A DNA stretch of 64,000 bases from Pseudoscleropodium purum (GCA_963969395.1 OZ017801.1:9925611-9989610); one strand, 5' to 3'; positions 1-12,600 are shown, counted from the stretch's first letter. The notes: generated from the letters alone by a model not told the origin. Made by a program: numbers and translations.

Positions 1-457
1 ACCCACTTCCAATGAGTTTTTTTAAAATTTTTAACTTTATTTTGACATAAATGAAGGTTAAACTTTTTATTGCAAGATAATGAACTGCACTCACAGCCTG
101 TTCACTACAGCGAGGCTTTCCCTTTCAGTCCCCTCCAGGCAGGGCCCCTTTCATTAAGTTATCCATACTTATTTCTATATTATTTTTAATTTTTGCAAAA
201 TCACTGACATTCACTGGTTCGTTTAGATCAGACCTAGAATTACGGAATGATGAAGGCCAACTGGGGTACAGACCAAAAGTTTAGTAAGTTTTAGTAAGTT
301 CTAATAATTTTTTTGATGCAATGGTTCTTTCCATTTGTTAAAAAATAATAATAAACAAATAAAAGTTTAACTTAGTAACTTACTTATGCGTTCCCTCTTG
401 GAAACATCATCTAGTACAGGTTCCCAAGAAAACACTCTGAAAGACTATTTATGTCAG
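1..457. other. AT-rich sequence with no gene recognised
   Basis: I see no convincing gene, RNA or transposon end here. A somewhat GC-richer patch lies at about 85-150. The right edge has a splice-acceptor-like TTTATGTCAG immediately before the exon-like fragment at 458. Confidence 0.4.
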
Positions 458-560
458 GGCCCTCCGGGCAATCTGCAAGGAATGCCCATGGCGGTACACT
501 GGGGCCAAGTTGGAGCGCTCTGACGTCCAAAATCTGGACGACGAACATATTGACATTCAG
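458..560 (+). pseudogene. exon-like coding fragment sharing an LERSDV motif with 52.6 kb
   Basis: In the frame with codons starting at 459, this stretch reads as plausible protein: RALRAICKECPWRYTGAK, then LERSDVQNLDDEHIDIQ. It is preceded by an acceptor-like CAG but not followed by a GT donor, and the frame closes about 30 bases later, so it looks like an isolated or damaged exon. Bases 510-550 closely match the minus strand of about 52690-52728, where the reading frame gives LERSDVRKVDDEQ; several differences fall at third codon positions, as expected of coding DNA. I do not recognise the protein family. It could also be a gene fragment carried by an undetected transposon. Confidence 0.35.
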
Positions 561-3552
561 TTTTTTTTCTCATTACTACTTGGATGAAAGTCATCTAATT
601 TGTGAATATACTTTATCAAATTATTGTTCTATCCAAAGGCTGGATTTGGTGTTACTAGAGTTCATATTTTTCTAAAATTATAAATGTGGAAATGTGTCAA
701 ATCAGAAATTGCATTGATTTTTGTTCAAAACTGGATTAGTAAAAATGAGGTTATAGATTAAAAGAACTAGAAAATTTCAAAAAATCACCAAATCAAGAGA
801 ACCTCATTTCAAATCCATTCCAAAAAATTTTACTCAAAAAATGATAAAATTTTGCTTGTAATCGAATTTAGAAGGAACTTAGAAATTTCCTTTTCAAAAT
901 TAATAAAAACTTATTGGTCATAGCACTAGTGAATCTAACTGTACCAATGGAATCTACAAATCAAAATCTACACCTCTTATTTGTATATCAATACCAAAAT
1001 ATTCTTCTAAATAGTAGTTTATTACAATTTTTTTCCCAATTGTCAATTTTGGAAAAGGATCTAAATGTTTAGAGGTTAAACTAGCATATGACAAACATGC
1101 TTGGTTTGCATAGTTTGCCTTGTTGACATTATGGAATTTCTTTTTTAAAAATTCTATATAAAGAGAAATGTGAGAAATGGATAGAGCAAATTGAAATTTT
1201 ATTTTCTTGACAAAGTATAGATTTGTTATGAATTTTTGAAATATGTTGCCTAAATTGGCACTAAAGAGTCTCTTCTAGACTACCCCAAAGCCACCCAAAA
1301 GTGTATCCATAATGGTCATCTTACCATCTAAAGTTAGCAATCACAATAATTCCTAACATAGTCACAATAGTTTCTAACATGGCCATAATATGATTGAATG
1401 TAAAGTTACTTCTTATGATGAATTTACATTAAGAAGGTGGAAGTTCCTATTGTAGTCACTAATAACTCTTCCTCCATCATCCAAGGCAATGAGTGTGGCC
1501 ACTAATGCAACCTAATTAGGTCCAATTTCATTATTGCAAAAATTCTATCATGGGTTGATGTAAGATTGTAATGGTTATTTCTTAGGTATTTGCAATGGGT
1601 GGTTTGTTTATTATAAGTTGGTTAACCATACACTAAAGAGTGAGTTAGGTTGCCCCATACTAATTCCTCAACTTTTGGCACTATATAAATATTTATTGTA
1701 ACTATACAAGAATGCACTACTTCTAAATTAGATGTTGTAACTAGAATTCCATGGATACAAATGGAAATATCTATAGAAATATTTGTTGCCTTGATGAATT
1801 GTAAAGTAACTTTGTTGGGTAAGATGACTCAAGGCAACCTAATTTACTATTAAATGCAAACAATTGGCAAACAAAATTCAAGAAAAAAAAAGAATTGAAG
1901 GTTGAACTCTCTAAAGATGGGCCTCCTATAAAAATTGATTTTAGGCCTCCTTGTCTATCACTACGCTTGGTGCTATTTTACAACTAGATATGAAAGAATA
2001 ATTGTATATTTATTTTTTACAAAAGAGATCATATATCTACTACAATTCATAAAAGATTCAAATTTCTTGAATTTCTTTTTGAAATTATTGTGATTTTCTT
2101 AAGAAAAAAATGAAGAAAATTCATATTTAATATTAAATGTATTTGCAAAAGTTAAAATTTTTACCATTAATAGATGTATATTACAGTACATGGGTGTAAG
2201 CCAAAGTTATTGCCTTACACTTTGTAATTCCTCAACTTTTGGCACTTTTGACATTAGAGTGTAAGCCAAAGTTACTGCATGTCAATCTAAAATTATAAAA
2301 TCAAAAACCATGGTTATAAGCCTAAAGTTCATTTTGTTATAAAATATCAAAATTTAAAAATATTTAAAACTTTATCAAGTAGAAAGTGCATTTGATAAAC
2401 TTCATTTCATTAGTTGGATTTAAAATGAAAAATATCATTTTTATGGCTGAAATTCATATGAAGAGAAAAAAAAGCAAGAAATGGTCAAAAATACATTACA
2501 AGGGTGATCCATGAATTACCATCTTTTTCTTTAGAAAAGTCATTAGTATTATAATGAGGAAATTTGCAATACTATTTGTTGAAAATGTACTCAAGCAACT
2601 TTCTAAAATTGTATTGGATGAAAAATCATTTTCTTCCATCCTACAATCTTAAATGAAGTAATCAATCATGCACTTAGTGCCCGTGGCATCCTTCTTGGAT
2701 TAATCCTTAAATGACAAATCCTACGACTATGGAATGAATTTTAAAAATTCATTGCTTTATATGCTTTATTTTTTCGTGTATTTGAGTTGAATTGGATTTA
2801 TTTTACTTTTCAAAGATGCAATAATATATTCTCTAGAAATCCCAAAATTTTCAAATTTTTTGAGAAATTTTCAAATTACTATAAATTTCTAATAGAAAAA
2901 ATTTTAAAAATTCATATCAAGTACAAATATGCCTAAAAAATTGAATTTTTTGGCATAGATAAATATTATAGGGTAGAAGATCATAGTATGAAACAGAATT
3001 CTATGTCATTTTAAATTAGAAAACCAATAGATCATGGTTCTAGGCCCACTATTCAAATTATAATAAAATATTGAATGTTATGAATATTTCAAACTAAAAT
3101 AGAAACTAGGTTGAGTGAGCTTCATTTTATAAATTGAACTGAAATTCAAAAAAGATAATTTTTTTGCCTAAAATTTAGATTAAGAAAGTAGAAGTTGCCA
3201 AAATACATTAGAAAAAGAATCTTTGTGATTCACTTGTTTAGCATCTTTTCCTATAGAAAAGTCAAAACTATCTCAATGAGGGAATTTTTACCATCATGCA
3301 CTAGAAATATACTCAAAGAACTCTCTCAAAAAAATTGATGGATGAAAATTGCAATTTTACATACACTACTAGTCATTCAAAATAATCTAGAAGCCACTTT
3401 GAGGTACCATGATCCTTTAAAGGTTAACCCTAGAGGATAAAGGATTTCTTGCTTTTGAAAATTGATGTAAAATATAATATCTATTAGAATATTTTTAAAT
3501 AAATTAATAAGTGTTTTAGATTTTGAATTTTAGATTTCATTTGTATGGTTAA
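561..3552. repeat. AT-rich intergenic DNA with a diverged direct duplication
   Basis: No gene is visible. About 2310-2690 and 3030-3415 are diverged direct copies roughly 720 bases apart, sharing in the same order GTAGAAAGTGC-like, CTTCATTTC-like and AGAAAAGTCA segments. The second copy ends at CCTTTAAAGG followed by TTAA (3424-3427), the same terminus seen on the repeat at 54651-55215. A 20-base phrase (AATTCCTCAACTTTTGGCAC) occurs twice, near 1661 and 2225. The rest is low-complexity AT-rich sequence. Confidence 0.4.
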
Positions 3553-3713
3553 CACTAGTGGAAAATGATAATCAAACAATAGTGTTCGAGCTTGCTACCA
3601 AGTTCCACTACCTCCATGTGGGTACTAGTTTGGTGCCTATATGGGCCTTTTGGTATTAGGCTTTAACACTACTAGTATTGTTTGGTGTTCAAGATACCTT
3701 TTCTCTACTAGTG
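3553..3713. mobile_element. 161-bp CACTA-type MITE with TAA target duplication
   Basis: The left end reads CACTAGTGGAAAA. The right end, read in reverse complement, begins CACTAGTAGAGAAAAGG, matching the inverted termini of plant CACTA (En/Spm) elements. The flanks are TAA on both sides (3550-3552 and 3714-3716), the 3-bp target duplication expected for this superfamily. The internal 130 bases have no coding potential, so it is a non-autonomous miniature element. It ends only 27 bp before the hAT insertion. Confidence 0.85.
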
Positions 3714-3732
3714 TAAGTCATTGACTATAGCT

Positions 3733-3740
3733 ATCTCTAA
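3733..3740. repeat. left target-site duplication of the hAT element
   Basis: ATCTCTAA, identical to 13549-13556 on the far side of the element. A perfect 8-bp duplication is diagnostic of hAT insertion. Confidence 0.92.
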
Positions 3741-3749
3741 CAGGGTTGA

Positions 3750-3930
3750 CACGACGTCCGGACGCAGACGTTGTGTCCGCAGCGTCCGCTAACATTCGCG
3801 ATCCCCGCGGACGCAACATCCGCCGGGACCGCCCTGTCCGCCTGTCACCCCGTCCGCCCCATCCGTCCGCCCCGTCCGCTTTGACGGCCCTATTTCCCCC
3901 GACCGCCCTACCCAAACTGCCTCGCGGGCA
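3750..3930. promoter_or_regulatory. left subterminal GTCCGCC motif array
   Basis: A strongly GC- and CpG-rich block in AT-rich surroundings, with repeated GTCCGCC and GTCCGCA/T units and a GTCCGGAC palindrome near its outer edge. Similar clustered subterminal motifs bind transposase in Ac/Ds and En/Spm. By analogy this is a likely transposase-binding region; binding itself is inferred. Confidence 0.6.
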
Positions 3931-4275
3931 CTCCCTTAATCTTTAAACAATTTAAAAGATTATAAAGTTTGACCATGAGTCCATGATAGTCTTGAAACTA
4001 TGAAGAAATTCCAATTCATTTTCAGAAGGCAAACTAAAAAAGTTTGTGACTTCAAATATATATATATATATATATATACTATTTAAAAAATCGAGATCAA
4101 CACAAATACAAACATAATCAATATAGGCAAAATGTATTCAATTTAATGTAGAATACCATACATTGTGCACATTTGGCTAATTGCACATATAATTTTTTTC
4201 ATTCCAACTCTATATTTCTAAACTAATTTTTAATGCCTATATAACCTACTCAACTACTACTTCTGCACTACCAAT

Positions 4276-5769
4276 CTAATATAAATGGTGGAAATGTTCA
4301 TCTGGCATCGGCCAACGATATGTATTAGAAAATCGCGTAATCACATGGGCCAAACTAGTATTTTCATCGTCAGTCTTCGAAGAAATGCGCTTCAAGTAAG
4401 CATAATACACTTTTGCAAAGTCATGAAAGGCAAATTGTGTCGCACTAGGTGTTTTTCGTAGCACGTTGAAATACGCCTCTGACATGTTGTTTCCATTCAT
4501 CCGCCGAGCAATTTTTCGAATGGCATACTCTTTTGACTTACGTAGATACATCGGAATGACTTCCACATCTGCACCTGCTTTATGCAAATATGCAATACGT
4601 GGATCCATCCACCATCTCCTCTGCAAAGTCTGTTTCATCTCATTTGCTGATGTAAATGTGTACAAAGACTTCATTGGCTGAGAAGCTAAGGTGGTCATGC
4701 CTCAATCGCAAACTCCAATGTACACACATGACTCAGCCTCTGGAAAATGCAACAAGATGTTGTCCGGAGAAAGATCATTATACAAATGTCCAGCAAGATG
4801 CACTGCATACATTATATGCATAAACGCCCATGTCAATTCCGTGCGCTTCTTCCGATATCGTCCTAAATGGTGAGCTTTTACAACCTCCTCTTCGGTTGGA
4901 TTCGTATACATCAAACGGATTTGAATGTTGTCTGGAAAGTCCTTATTCATATTCAACATTTGTCGAAGAGTTCCACCATTCCACCAATACGCATAACCTT
5001 CACACGTCGTTCCGTGTACCGCAGCAAACCGTATCACACCCGCGTGTGGAATTCGAACAGCCATTGATTCGTTTTGATGTTCTAGCTTTGCAAGATCGGG
5101 TCGAGTTTGGTGGTGAATGGATTTCTTTGCCGCAAACTCCCAATGAGGAAGTATTCCTGGACATCCTTCAATACGAACCTTTCGAATCATTGCATATCCA
5201 CCTTTCATCGTTCTATCATCAACAGCAATCACGCGTGCTGTATCTAGAAGTGCTATGAGGTGCCGTTTGTTCCTTTTCGCTTCAGTAATTCCATCATTGC
5301 TTTTCCACCAACCAATTGAACCAACTCGATTGTGCGTTTTGGCGAATAGAGCACATCGCCCCCTAAATAAGTCTGCTTTCAGAATCACTTCTTCAAACTG
5401 GGCATCATTGGGTCGATATTCCTTGCCATATTTAACCAAAATGACTTTGGAATTCCACAAAGCGTCATGAACCTTGTTCTCCAAACATTTGGTGAAGTAC
5501 GTTTTATGCATTTCGTCATGCCACTTCGCCACATTCAATGCATCCAACAACATCTGTGTCATGTCTACCTTGAATTTAGACACGCACTCCTCTTGATATC
5601 TGATGTACTTATTGTCTAAAGACAATGTTGTTTCCGATTCATAAAATTGAACGATGCGCTCAATCATGAATTTCTTGCATTCCTCCGAAGGACTTTGGCG
5701 AGCTACCTCCAAGTTTGATGGGCCCTCTCCATGTTTAAGCTTCGCAACCTTCTTCTTCCCCTTCGTCAT
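4276..5769 (-). pseudogene. protein-kinase-like cargo gene with one premature stop
   Basis: The frame runs about 497 codons without introns, interrupted only by TGA at 4704-4702; both halves are in the same frame (355 and 140 residues). Residues 1-180 are a lysine-rich start and helical region of unknown role. A kinase-like fold follows: a glycine-rich stretch at about 189-202, AAKKS as the possible ATP-binding lysine (215-216), a hinge-like YAYWWNGGTL, and a catalytic-loop-like LYNDLSPDNILLHF with Asp332 and Asn337. IGVCD then puts the DFG-type Asp at 355, directly before the stop. The frame resumes with GM and a short C-lobe containing RRWWMDPRIAY, where kinases usually have APE. The stop replaces the residue after that Asp, probably Trp (TGG to TGA). 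As it stands only the N-lobe and catalytic loop would be made. It is transcribed away from the transposase, with a motif array 190 bp upstream. Whether the ancestor was an active kinase or a pseudokinase is unclear. Confidence 0.75.
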
Positions 5770-5961
5770 CGTGACAAATGAAATTGATATAGATCAAATT
5801 TTTTAATTTGAAATTGAATTCACGCGCAAGTGTCCAAAAAATTGGCAACAAGGAGGCCCTAATAAACCACTCTTGCCTTGCCTCGGAAAGGAGCCAATGG
5901 AGGATGAACCACCAAGCTCTCCGCTCCACCTTGCATTCACAAGGGGCAAAGCAAAAGTGAC

Positions 5962-6372
5962 AATGCGGACGGCCCGTCCGTCCCATCGGACGGCCCTAAA
6001 CCGTCCGCCCGATCGGACGGGCCGGGGGTGGCGGACGGATCGGCCGTCCGCCTTCCCGAAATCCTAGAGCCCCGTCCGCCTGATCGGACGGCCACGGGCG
6101 GACAAATCTGGCGTTCGCTCGATCGGACGGTTCGGGGGGGCGGACGCATCGCCATAACGGGGCGGACAAGTATCGAGGCGGACGGGACGGACAGGGCGGA
6201 CGGGTATCGAGGTGGATAGGGCGGACGGCGGATCCGACGGACAGGGCGGACGGAAGACAAGGTGGAAGGGTATCGGGGCGGACGGGGCGGACAGGGCGGA
6301 CGACGGACAGGTATCAGGACGGACGAGGGTCTGGGCGGATGGGACGGACGGGTACGAGGGCGGACGGGGCGG
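5962..6372. promoter_or_regulatory. internal GGCGGAC motif array upstream of the kinase-like gene
   Basis: About 410 bases of very GC- and CpG-rich DNA with many tandem-like GGCGGAC, GGACGG and GATCGGACGG units. In its right half nearly all units run in the GGCGGAC orientation on the plus strand. It begins about 190 bp upstream of the kinase-like start codon, as expected for a promoter or 5' control region. It shares the motif with both element ends. The promoter role is inferred from position. Confidence 0.5.
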
Positions 6373-9175
6373 TTTGACCTTAAAGCGACCCTAAACCCAT
6401 ATTTTGCACGATAAACAGAGGTCTTCATGGCACTATATAGTTCAACTAACTTTTCATTCATTCAATGTAAAATTTGAAATTAAAAAAGGTGGCCTTCCTT
6501 TATGACCAAATTTATGAATTCTTGGTAAATGATATTTTTGTACAAAGATATGAGCTAAAATGTGCAAAAATTCACGAAAGGATTGTGACGTTTAATATAT
6601 GTACCCAAATATTCACGTTGCATTGTGTATAAAGCAATTGTAAGAAGGTAGTTGAATAAAAATTCTACTATTAAATTGAATTAGTTGACGTCTAATCACT
6701 TAGTAAACCGCTAAATGTCCAAGTCCTTGCAAGTGTGTTTTGGCTATCGAAAAAGAGCATGGACTTATAGATATCCCGTATCCCCAATGAAGCAAATTGT
6801 TCTTTTTTCAAAATCTCATGGTATAGATGTTTAACCCCTAAAGTTCTTTTCACTAAAAACACTTCAAAACTGTCAGTAGTAGTGTAAATACCAAGTCTTG
6901 GAAGAAAAATACTTTTGGGCATATGTAACCGTAGGATCTTGTAGTAAATTAGTTGGAAAAGATGTGGAAAAAATTTTAGACAAATCCACCATTTGGATTG
7001 TAAGATATTAGATATTGAGTGTTTCATTTAAAGGGGCTACTCAATTATGTCTATTAATGAACAATTGGTAGGCTAACAAACCTAACTTAGCATGTATTTT
7101 AATATTTGTTGCAATTGTTTTAGGAATGTTATAACATAATACTATTATAATATTCTTATAAATGATATAGTACTAAATCATTTCAAAATCAACAACATTT
7201 GAACACAATCTGTCAATCTTGTCTTCCATACTCCTTTAATGATATATATATATATAAATATATATACATATATAAAATATATTAGATAAATCAACATGAA
7301 CAAATCAATGATTATATATTTCATAGATCTATTCTTCATCAATCAAACGAGAGTGCATGTTCAAATATAGACAAAGATGGTTTCTTCATTTGTTCCCAAA
7401 AAATAAATAAACAAATAAAGAAAGATATGAAGTGAATGTTACTTGGAGAATTGAAAAGAAAGAAATTGAAGTACTCAATTGCATTTTATTAAATTGGAAA
7501 ATTGCATGTGGATGGCATGAATTAATCTTTATAGATGCTAAACTCATACGAGTTGCATTTCAACATTTATGATTTATGCAATTGATTGAATTGAAAGCTC
7601 TTGTAATTACATTTTCAAATTTTCGATTCAATCATTCAAATTTGCAAGAGTGATTTATGATAGATTTATAACTTTAAATGTGAAAGCATTGAATGCCTTT
7701 ATGCGTTTGTTCATCAATATATTAATTTTAAATAAATAATATATATTTTTTATAACATATGCATAAACCATTGCATTAAAAAAAACAAAAACTAAGAGCC
7801 AAGCCAAATAGGCTGGTCAAATGAAGAGAACAAGAGAATAAGAGCCCTACGAGAAAGCAAAGGAAAAAAAAAAATATCCAAAGGATTCAAAAGAAGGAGC
7901 AAGATGCATTCTTGCAAGACTGTAGAATACATAATGTGATAATGATTTCAAAATCCAAACACAAATATATTTTCTATTTCAATGAGAGTCAAAAACGAAC
8001 TCCCCTACTCTCAAAGATTATACAATGTACACGTTATACAAAATGAACATATAACAGAAAGAGTAGAAGACATCGTTTATCATGATTGAAAACTGAAATG
8101 ATTTTTTCTTTCTATGTAGAATATTTTATGAAATGTAATAATGTATTTAATTATCATAGTAATTGGTAGAAATCTTTGTGCAATACATAGAAACATTTCA
8201 TTCATGTGGAATTTTTTCATTTATTTAGGATTAAAATTGAAGTATTATACTCTACAAAGTACAAACCGAAAACAATATCATATACCTAAGTTCAAAAGTT
8301 TGCAACTGTTTCGTGAATTCATTTTGAAAACTCAAACAAAGAAATATTTTATAATCAATATCTTGTTCATTTGAATCATTTCCAAATTCGAATTCCGAAT
8401 TCAATTCCTATTTATAATAGAAATTATGTTTGTCAATTTTTTAGATCTTTAAACAATGAACCCTCTTTTTTAAAATTAATATTTAAAAACATCTGAATAA
8501 GAATATTGGAATTACCCTTCAAAATAAATATAGCACATGTATAAGTGTATAATGTATTCTACTCAATCAACTCAAGTAACGAATTTTTCTATGTTTTTAA
8601 GGAAAAATATAGCCATATATGATTTGAAAGTTAAAACATTGATTCTTTTTCTTTGTTTTCAAATCTAATCAAAATTTCATTAAAAAATATGAAAGACTCG
8701 ATGTTCATTTGAAGATCGTGATGCACTTCTAATTAGAAAACACAACCTTTCATTAAATATCATGAGGTTGAAATCCATTAAACTGTTATTCTAATTATGT
8801 ATTGGGGCCTTTTTTTAAAATTTCATTTGCTTATGATGAAAAAGGAATTGATTATTTCTGCAAAACATTTGATTTCCTAATGAACTTTAAAAAAATCCCC
8901 ACCATCTTCAGATCTTCTCAAAACCTATTTAGAAGGATAATATGAATAAATAATCCAAACATATTCAACTTAACCACATTCCCCTCATTCGTAAAACAAT
9001 TTAGGGGAGAAAAGAAAAGGTTTAGGGTAATTAGGGTATAGGATTTAGGGTTTACATTTTTTTTTAAAAATGATAAATCAATTACATTGATCTTCATTTA
9101 GTAGTGATTATTAGGCTGTTTTTTTTTGGAAATGTTACCGCTCTTTTTGAGTAATATCGGCCTCTTAGGATGCTC
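6373..9175. other. AT-rich central spacer of the hAT element
   Basis: The spacer separates the two divergent genes. Apart from the truncated TTAA-type repeat at about 6835-7025 I see no gene. It holds short TA-rich runs near 7240-7280 and A-rich tracts, and it could contain further old insertions that I cannot delimit. Confidence 0.45.
6835..7025 (-). mobile_element. truncated TTAA-flanked repeat inside the hAT element
   Basis: After TTAA (6831-6834) the sequence starts CCCCTAAAG. In reverse complement it follows the 3' portion of the elements ending at 42795, 55975 and 59259, including the shared phrases TACAAGATCCTACGGTTACA and CCACATCTTTTCC. Only about 190 bases remain, so the other end is missing. 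Its position means it was probably nested into the hAT lineage. Confidence 0.65.
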
Positions 9176-9392
9176 CAACGGACAGCTGGGCGGACGCCGT
9201 CGGCGGTCAGTGTTTAAGTGGGGTGGTCGGCGTGTCCAAAGCGCGGACGGCGTCGAAAGGCGGACAGTGCGGACAGTCCCGTCCGACCGCCCCGTCCGCC
9301 GTGTCCGACCGCCCATCCGACCCGTCTGGCCTGTCTGCCCAACCGCCCTGTTCGCCCCGTCCGCTTCAGCCCTGTCCGGGCCGTTTCTTGTT
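9176..9392. promoter_or_regulatory. internal GTCCGCC motif array upstream of the transposase
   Basis: This GC- and CpG-rich block contains GGCGGAC units on its left side and GTCCGCC, GTCCGACCGCC and CTGTCCG units on its right. It ends about 300 bp before the presumed transposase start at 9694. It mirrors the array upstream of the kinase-like gene and repeats the motif of both termini. A control region bound by the transposase, or a methylation target as in Ac and Spm, is a reasonable inference. Confidence 0.5.
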
Positions 9393-9693
9393 TTTGAACG
9401 GAAACCCTAAAAATGAACCTTTAATTTTCTAGAGGGGACTATAAATGTTAGAAGAGAAGCTTTGGTATTCACTCTCGAAAAATCGAACGCTAAGATTTCC
9501 AAGGGCTATGAGCTTCAATTTATTGAGTCTCTTGTTTGGTAATGCATAGTTCGGTGGACGGGGGGGCTTTGATTTTCAAAGCTTTGTGTGACTAATTTCA
9601 TTGATATTGTATACATTGTCACGTTGTGGGTTTCAAATTTAAAACATTTTATTGGTTTCTTTTGAAATTGAGGTAAAACATACACTTGTCAGT

Positions 9694-12600
9694 ATGGTGG
9701 CCAAACCGACGGGGGATTTTTCTCCTTGGTTTAGTGTGCAAGAGGGTGGTAAAGTAAAATGTAGGCTTTGTAAAGCGAGCATGTCAAGGAAGCTTAGTCG
9801 TATGTTCAGCCACTTAGGCTATTCTGGGCCTGAAGGTGTACGTGATAAAGGGGTGAGCCTTTGTCCATGATTATCAATGGCAGTTCGAGATTTATTTCGG
9901 CATTGCAAAGGAGTTTTTCCAAAACGCGTTGTAATGGACAATGTGGATGGCAATCCTGGTCCTTCAAATGTTCAAGAATTTTCGACCGGAAAGGCTGTAT
10001 CGCATTTTGACTACGAAGATTCTTGTCCAGCGTTCAAAGAATTGGTATCAATGGTATGTGCCACAACTGAAATAACTTTGAGTACGGAAGCTTCTGGTGA
10101 ACATGAAACCCCGAGGGCATCAAGTTCTAGGCCTCAAAGGCAAGGCAGCTTAGTGAATGGATTTGAAGAAGGTCATAGACGCAAATTACATTCAGTGTGG
10201 GCAAATTTTTTTTATTCGGCGAACATAACATTTTTCGTGGCTCGAAATCTAACTTTTAAAGAAACAGTGAAGAAAACGGCTGCGTTTGGTAGGCCATACA
10301 TTCCTCCCTCATACCACGACCTTCGGTACAAATTGTTGAATGAGGCGAAGACCAACATTCAGACACCGTTGAATGCACGGACTGAAGATAGCATTCGAAA
10401 ATTTGGAGCAACATTGTCCATTGATGGATGGAGCTCCATGACTAATCGACCTCTCATCAATGCCATGCTTGTATCATCCGCACGTGAAGAACTTCTTGGA
10501 TCTGTGGATACAAGTGGTTGTGAAAAAAATGCGGAGTACTTAGCAGCTGTGTTGGAAAAGTTCATTGAAGAAGTGGGATCCAAGAACGTTGTATTAATAA
10601 CTATGGATAATGCTCCTGTAAATCCGTTCGCATAGGATGTAATATCTGCAAAATATCCTCATATTTTTTACCAAGGGTGCGTGGTACATGCATTGAATTT
10701 GTTGTTGAAGGATTGGGCTGCACAGAAATGGATTGCTTCCAAATTGGATAAAGGAGTTCTTGTAGCTAAATTTATCAGGAAGAGACATATGCCGCTAGCT
10801 CTATTGCGAAAGTATTCGCCAAATCTTGGTCTCTTGATGCCTGGAGATACAAGGTTCGCCTCTAAATTTATCATGATGGAGCGTTTGACAAAATTGAGAG
10901 GAGCATTGGAACAAACGGTGATAGATCCGCAATGGGTTGAGTATGTACATACTCTCAAGAAGAAACGTGGAGCCAAAGTCCAACCAAAAGACTTGGCCTT
11001 AGCGGTGAAGAAAATTGTTCTTGATGACCATTTTTGGAATCGGTCCATCAATTATGTGGAGATGGTTGAACCAATCATATGTGCACTCCGCGATTTGGAT
11101 TCAAAATTACCATGCATGGGGAAGGTGTTGCATATTATGAGGAAGTTAGAGAAGCACGTGAACAGATTACAAAGTCCACCATTTTGTTTGCTAGAAGAAC
11201 TTGCAATTCCATTGGTACAGTCTTTTTATGCCCGAAGAAGAATGGTAGACAACGATCTCCAATCAGCCGCAGCTCTTTTGAATCCATACCTTCTTCATGA
11301 CAAAGAACTAGCGGATGACGCAGATGCAATGTCAGGATGTAAAAAAGTTTTGGAGAGAATATGTAAACCGGATGAATATGCAGCAGTGGTGAAGGAATTT
11401 GTAGCTTTTCGACACAAGGAACCTCTATTCCACAATATGTTGAATCCGGGAGATCAAATGTTGTCCGCACATACTTGGTGGGATTTTGAAGGTGCATGTG
11501 GCAAGTTTATAGCTCTATTAGCGAAGAGGATATTGGCTCAATCGATGTCATCATCTTCATGTGAACGGAATTAGAGCAACTATTCTTTTATTCACAACAA
11601 ATCTCGAAATAAATTGAAGCCGGAGAGAGCAGCGGATTTGGTGTACGTGTATACCAATTCCAAAGTATTAAATGCATCGAAGGAAAAAGATGAAAAAAAA
11701 TGGTATAATGATAATGTGGATCCGATGGAATCAGAGGATTCAGATAGGCCGACGTTAGAAGACGATGATGACGAGGATTTGAAAAGGGCCCTTTCAGCTA
11801 TAGATGGTGGAGATGACTTCAATCGTGCGACAACATGGGGAGATGAAGACGTTATGCAAGACTTTCCCGATTTGGTGAATGATACGCATGATTATCATCT
11901 AAACCGCAAGGATGTCGTTCCCGACAATGCAAACGATGCATATACCTTTTGTGAAGACGAGGACAATGTAGGGGGAGAGGAGAATCTACCTTCTTTAGCT
12001 GCATATTGCAATAGAACGGGATACTTGAATAGCGAAAACATTCTATCGGAAAAGACAAACGCTATTGCCAAAGAGGTGAAAATCAATGAGAATGCTATTG
12101 GTGATGATGGGAGAAATGAAGAAGTTTTAATTTCTCAATCTCCATCTGTGACATTAAATGTAGTGCAAGGAAATGACAAAAGCGAAGATGCGGTCATGGA
12201 GGTGGACGTTCCAAAAGATGTGGGCAACAATAGTGGTGATGAGGAGGAACCAAATATTGCGGTACAGAAAAATAATGATTCACTTGGGATGGCAGTCACA
12301 AATTCGGCAATTGTGAAGAGTGATAAAGGAAAGGAGCCAATGAAGTCAATTTTTGAAGTACCGAGATCTAGTGCTCTTCCACCAATACCGTTGAAGTCTG
12401 TTAGCACACGATTGAATGATTCTCAGAGCTTTGGATATGGAAAACGCCTAATGAACATTTCCAAAGAAATTTCTACAGGCAGTAATCTACGGAAAGTAGT
12501 GTCATCACCTACAAGCCTAAGTGATACGGATAGTGATCGGATGCCATTGGCATCTTTGCGTGCTCGCATTTTAGCAAAAGGAATGGCGCAAGAACCCATC

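Noticed and set aside
4830..5258. 142-codon plus-strand frame opposite the kinase-like gene
   Set aside because: It is antisense to a frame with recognisable kinase motifs and has no motif of its own.
5937..6461. Long Arg/Pro-rich minus-strand reading frame over the GC-rich array
   Set aside because: The frame is open only because the tandem GTCCGCC-type motif lacks stops; the protein is low-complexity and the region is better explained as a motif array.
3741..9400. Interpretation as two adjacent hAT elements, each with GC arrays at its ends
   Set aside because: No CAGGGTTGAC or GTCAACCCTG end is found next to the internal arrays; only the outer ends are matched by a target duplication.
11135..11497. 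Minus-strand frame inside the transposase
   Set aside because: Shadow of the transposase reading frame.
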